This document shows positions 6,768 through 7,847 of a stretch of DNA of 7,847 nucleotides, one piece after another (positions within the stretch are counted from its first letter, which is position 1; each line of letters begins with the position of its first letter). The notes below the pieces were generated by a model. The model had not been told where the DNA came from and made no database searches. It saw only the letters and a program-made list of their open reading frames with translations. Source of the stretch: Betaproteobacteria bacterium (lineage in GTDB: Bacteria > Pseudomonadota > Gammaproteobacteria > Burkholderiales > SG8-41). The stretch lies in contig JANXSE010000303.1 in NCBI GenBank assembly GCA_025356695.1, positions 1-7,847 on the forward strand. The letters run 5' to 3'. The position numbers and the translations under genes were made by a program.

Positions 6768-7205
6768 ATGCTGCGCGAGATCCTCGCCCTGCGCCAGGAC
6801 AACCCCGCTCTGCGGCGCCGCTGGTTTCAGGATGAATTCTTCGATCTTTACACCTGGCAGGCACGCGACGGCGGACTCGCGCGCTTTCAGCTCTGTTATG
6901 ACGTGCGCGGCCGCGAGCGCGCGCTGACGTGGTCGCGTGAGCAGGGCTTTTCGCACAACAGGGTCGATGCCGGCGACGAATACGCCGGCCAGCCGATGAC
7001 GCCGCTGCTGGTAGCGGCCGGGAAATTTCCGCATCGCCTGGTGCGCGCGCGGTTTCGCCGCGAAGCGGCAACACTCGACGAATCCACCCGCGACTTCATT
7101 CTCGACAAGATGCGCGAATTCGGCCGCCATGTCGCGCGCGGCGAAATCAATCTGCCGCGGCGCCCGCGCGCACTCGCAACGCCGCCTTCGCAAAACGATG
7201 GGTGA
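6768..7205 (+). CDS. Conserved-looking hypothetical protein downstream of ptsI
   Basis: I cannot assign a function. The 145-aa product starts 7 nt after the ptsI stop and is in the same orientation, so it probably shares the transcript. It is soluble in appearance, with no signal peptide or membrane segment, and is rich in Arg, Asp and aromatics. Visible landmarks are a Trp/Phe-rich acidic segment RRRWFQDEFFDLYTWQ (16-31), FQLCYDVRGRERALTW (40-55), MTPLLVAAGKFP (77-88), and a helix-like C-terminal part TLDESTRDFILDKMREFGR (103-121). The tail is Arg/Pro-rich. I recall similar small proteins in betaproteobacteria but no characterised member. Codon use with strong third-position G/C resembles the neighbours and supports real coding. 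No Shine-Dalgarno sequence precedes the ATG. Confidence 0.75.
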   Translation: MLREILALRQDNPALRRRWFQDEFFDLYTWQARDGGLARFQLCYDVRGRERALTWSREQGFSHNRVDAGDEYAGQPMTPLLVAAGKFPHRLVRARFRREAATLDESTRDFILDKMREFGRHVARGEINLPRRPRALATPPSQNDG

Positions 7206-7274
7206 CGGCGGCGAGTGCCCGGCGCACTTCCCGTAAACGGCTGGCTTCGCCCAGTAACGGGTCCGCGCGCCGCA
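7206..7274. other. Short intergenic stretch, no gene seen
   Basis: GC-rich spacer between the small gene and the terminator-like hairpin. It contains a weak inverted repeat CCCGT (7230-7234) / ACGGG (7257-7261) with an inner CTGG/CCAG pairing. I see no convincing gene. Confidence 0.4.
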
Positions 7275-7310
7275 CAGCCCGGCGATGAGCCGCCGGGCTG
7301 ATAGTATTTT
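7275..7310 (+). terminator. Terminator-like hairpin at the end of the gsh-pts unit
   Basis: A perfect 10-bp stem CAGCCCGGCG (7275-7284) / CGCCGGGCTG (7291-7300) with loop ATGAGC is followed by ATAGTATTTT rather than a clean T-run. The position after the last gene of the unit fits a Rho-independent terminator. The weak T-tract may be caused by the adjacent insertion sequence. Confidence 0.6.
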
Positions 7311-7847
7311 CCAATCGTAAGATGAGGCTGAAACGGTTGGCGTCATGCTGCGGACTTGGATCGACGGTTAAAGGAATGAAACAATAACTTTCGAGCCTGC
7401 TGTACTCGCCTTGCGGCGTCATTATCGCTCATCGCGTTGGCTTGGTGTTCGAGCGTGGTGGCGGTGATGCCGAGAATAAGACGATTGTCGAACCCGGGGA
7501 TGGATTTGAGTTGTTCCCATGGTGTTTTGATTTGGTCGTGGGGATAGGTTTTGCGGATCTTTCCTTTGGGGTCCATTTTGTCGACTGCGAAGTAACAGGG
7601 GCGGTGGAAGTTCAGATAAGGATTGAGCGTCTCGGAATAGAAGCGATTGATGGCAGTGGCGTGTTTTTGAGGGATGTGGCTGTAGCCCATGAATTTGCGG
7701 ATGACGGCGCCGTTCTTGCATTCGGCCAGCGCGTTATCGTTGGTTTGACGGGGGCGCGACTTGGTGAATTCGACGCGCAGTTTTTCCAGAAGGGCGGCGA
7801 TTTTGTGGTTGACGAATTCGGAGCCGCAGTCGGAGTGAAAGCCGCGA
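7300..7847 (-). mobile_element. Insertion sequence, 3' part (rve-type transposase; left boundary approximate)
   Basis: The segment carries a DD(35)E transposase and is visibly less GC-rich than the neighbouring genes. The transposase-distal end probably lies between the hairpin (ending 7300) and the transposase stop at 7343. TGATAG at 7299-7304 is a plausible tip, but the terminal inverted repeat and target duplication cannot be confirmed because the other end lies outside the window. The IS family is not assigned with certainty; IS3/IS481-like integrase relatives are the nearest class. Confidence 0.7.
7343..7847 (-). CDS. DDE (rve/integrase-type) transposase, N-terminus outside window
   Basis: The visible 167 residues are the C-terminal part of an integrase-core transposase that cuts and joins DNA at the IS ends. 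The second catalytic aspartate lies in FHSDCGSEFVN (residue 6 of the fragment) and the glutamate in NDNALAECKNGAV (residue 42). Exactly 35 residues separate them, the DD(35)E spacing of retroviral-integrase-like transposases. The first aspartate and any DNA-binding domain lie beyond the right edge. The C-terminal region contains LNPYLNFHRPCYF, recalled from integrase-like ORFs of environmental proteobacteria. It reads through without frameshift to the TGA at 7343-7345 (complement), so no decay is seen in this part. It converges on the gsh-pts unit. The nearest internal ATG (complement of 7688-7690) is not the true start, because the catalytic residues lie upstream of it. Confidence 0.9.
   Translation of the reverse strand, partial: RGFHSDCGSEFVNHKIAALLEKLRVEFTKSRPRQTNDNALAECKNGAVIRKFMGYSHIPQKHATAINRFYSETLNPYLNFHRPCYFAVDKMDPKGKIRKTYPHDQIKTPWEQLKSIPGFDNRLILGITATTLEHQANAMSDNDAARRVQQARKLLFHSFNRRSKSAA

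Noticed and set aside
7147..7422. - strand frame reading ADPLLGEASRLREVRRAL, as if a gene cut by the IS
   Set aside because: It looks mildly protein-like, but it overlaps the end of the 6768-7205 gene, runs through the terminator stem and across the IS edge, and I recognise no family. Kept only as a weak possibility of a truncated convergent gene.

Overview
The window looks like a chromosomal segment of a GC-rich betaproteobacterium, probably Rhodocyclales or a relative (inference from gene order and protein families; no 16S rRNA is present). The markers are a P-II/AmtB pair, a glutamate-cysteine ligase of the 'T. ferrooxidans' family followed by gshB, and a permease-less PTS trio (mannose-type EIIA, HPr, enzyme I).

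Layout. 1-279: 3' part of glnK, a P-II nitrogen regulator, followed on the + strand by amtB (290-1792), an ammonium channel with a signal peptide and an Ala/Pro/Thr-rich linker. The amtB 3' UTR holds a hairpin with a CCTCCTCCC loop directly abutting a strong Rho-independent terminator (1834-1861). A promoter at 1890-1917 then starts a second + strand unit: gshA (1944-3254), gshB (3278-4225), an EIIA-Man homologue (4283-4699), ptsH (4680-4949), ptsI (5036-6760) and a small unrecognised gene (6768-7205). A further promoter may lie in front of the EIIA gene. Between ptsH and ptsI is a long imperfect inverted repeat made of eight heptamer units (4954-5024). A terminator-like hairpin at 7275-7300 closes the unit. 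From about 7300 to the window end lies the 3' part of an insertion sequence on the - strand, with a DD(35)E transposase fragment running off the edge.

How the genes work together. GlnK and AmtB form the usual ammonium sensing and uptake pair. GshA and GshB make glutathione from glutamate, cysteine and glycine. EI, HPr and EIIA-Man form a phosphorelay with no sugar-specific EIIB/EIIC in the window. Together with an HPr Ser46 region of the HPr-kinase substrate type, this points to a regulatory rather than a transport PTS.

The protein-coding content is mostly familiar housekeeping. I do not see an unmistakably new multi-gene system. The less explained items are the heptamer cruciform inside the pts genes, the anti-Shine-Dalgarno-like hairpin after amtB, the run of genes without Shine-Dalgarno sequences, the small gene after ptsI, and the IS junction at the terminator.
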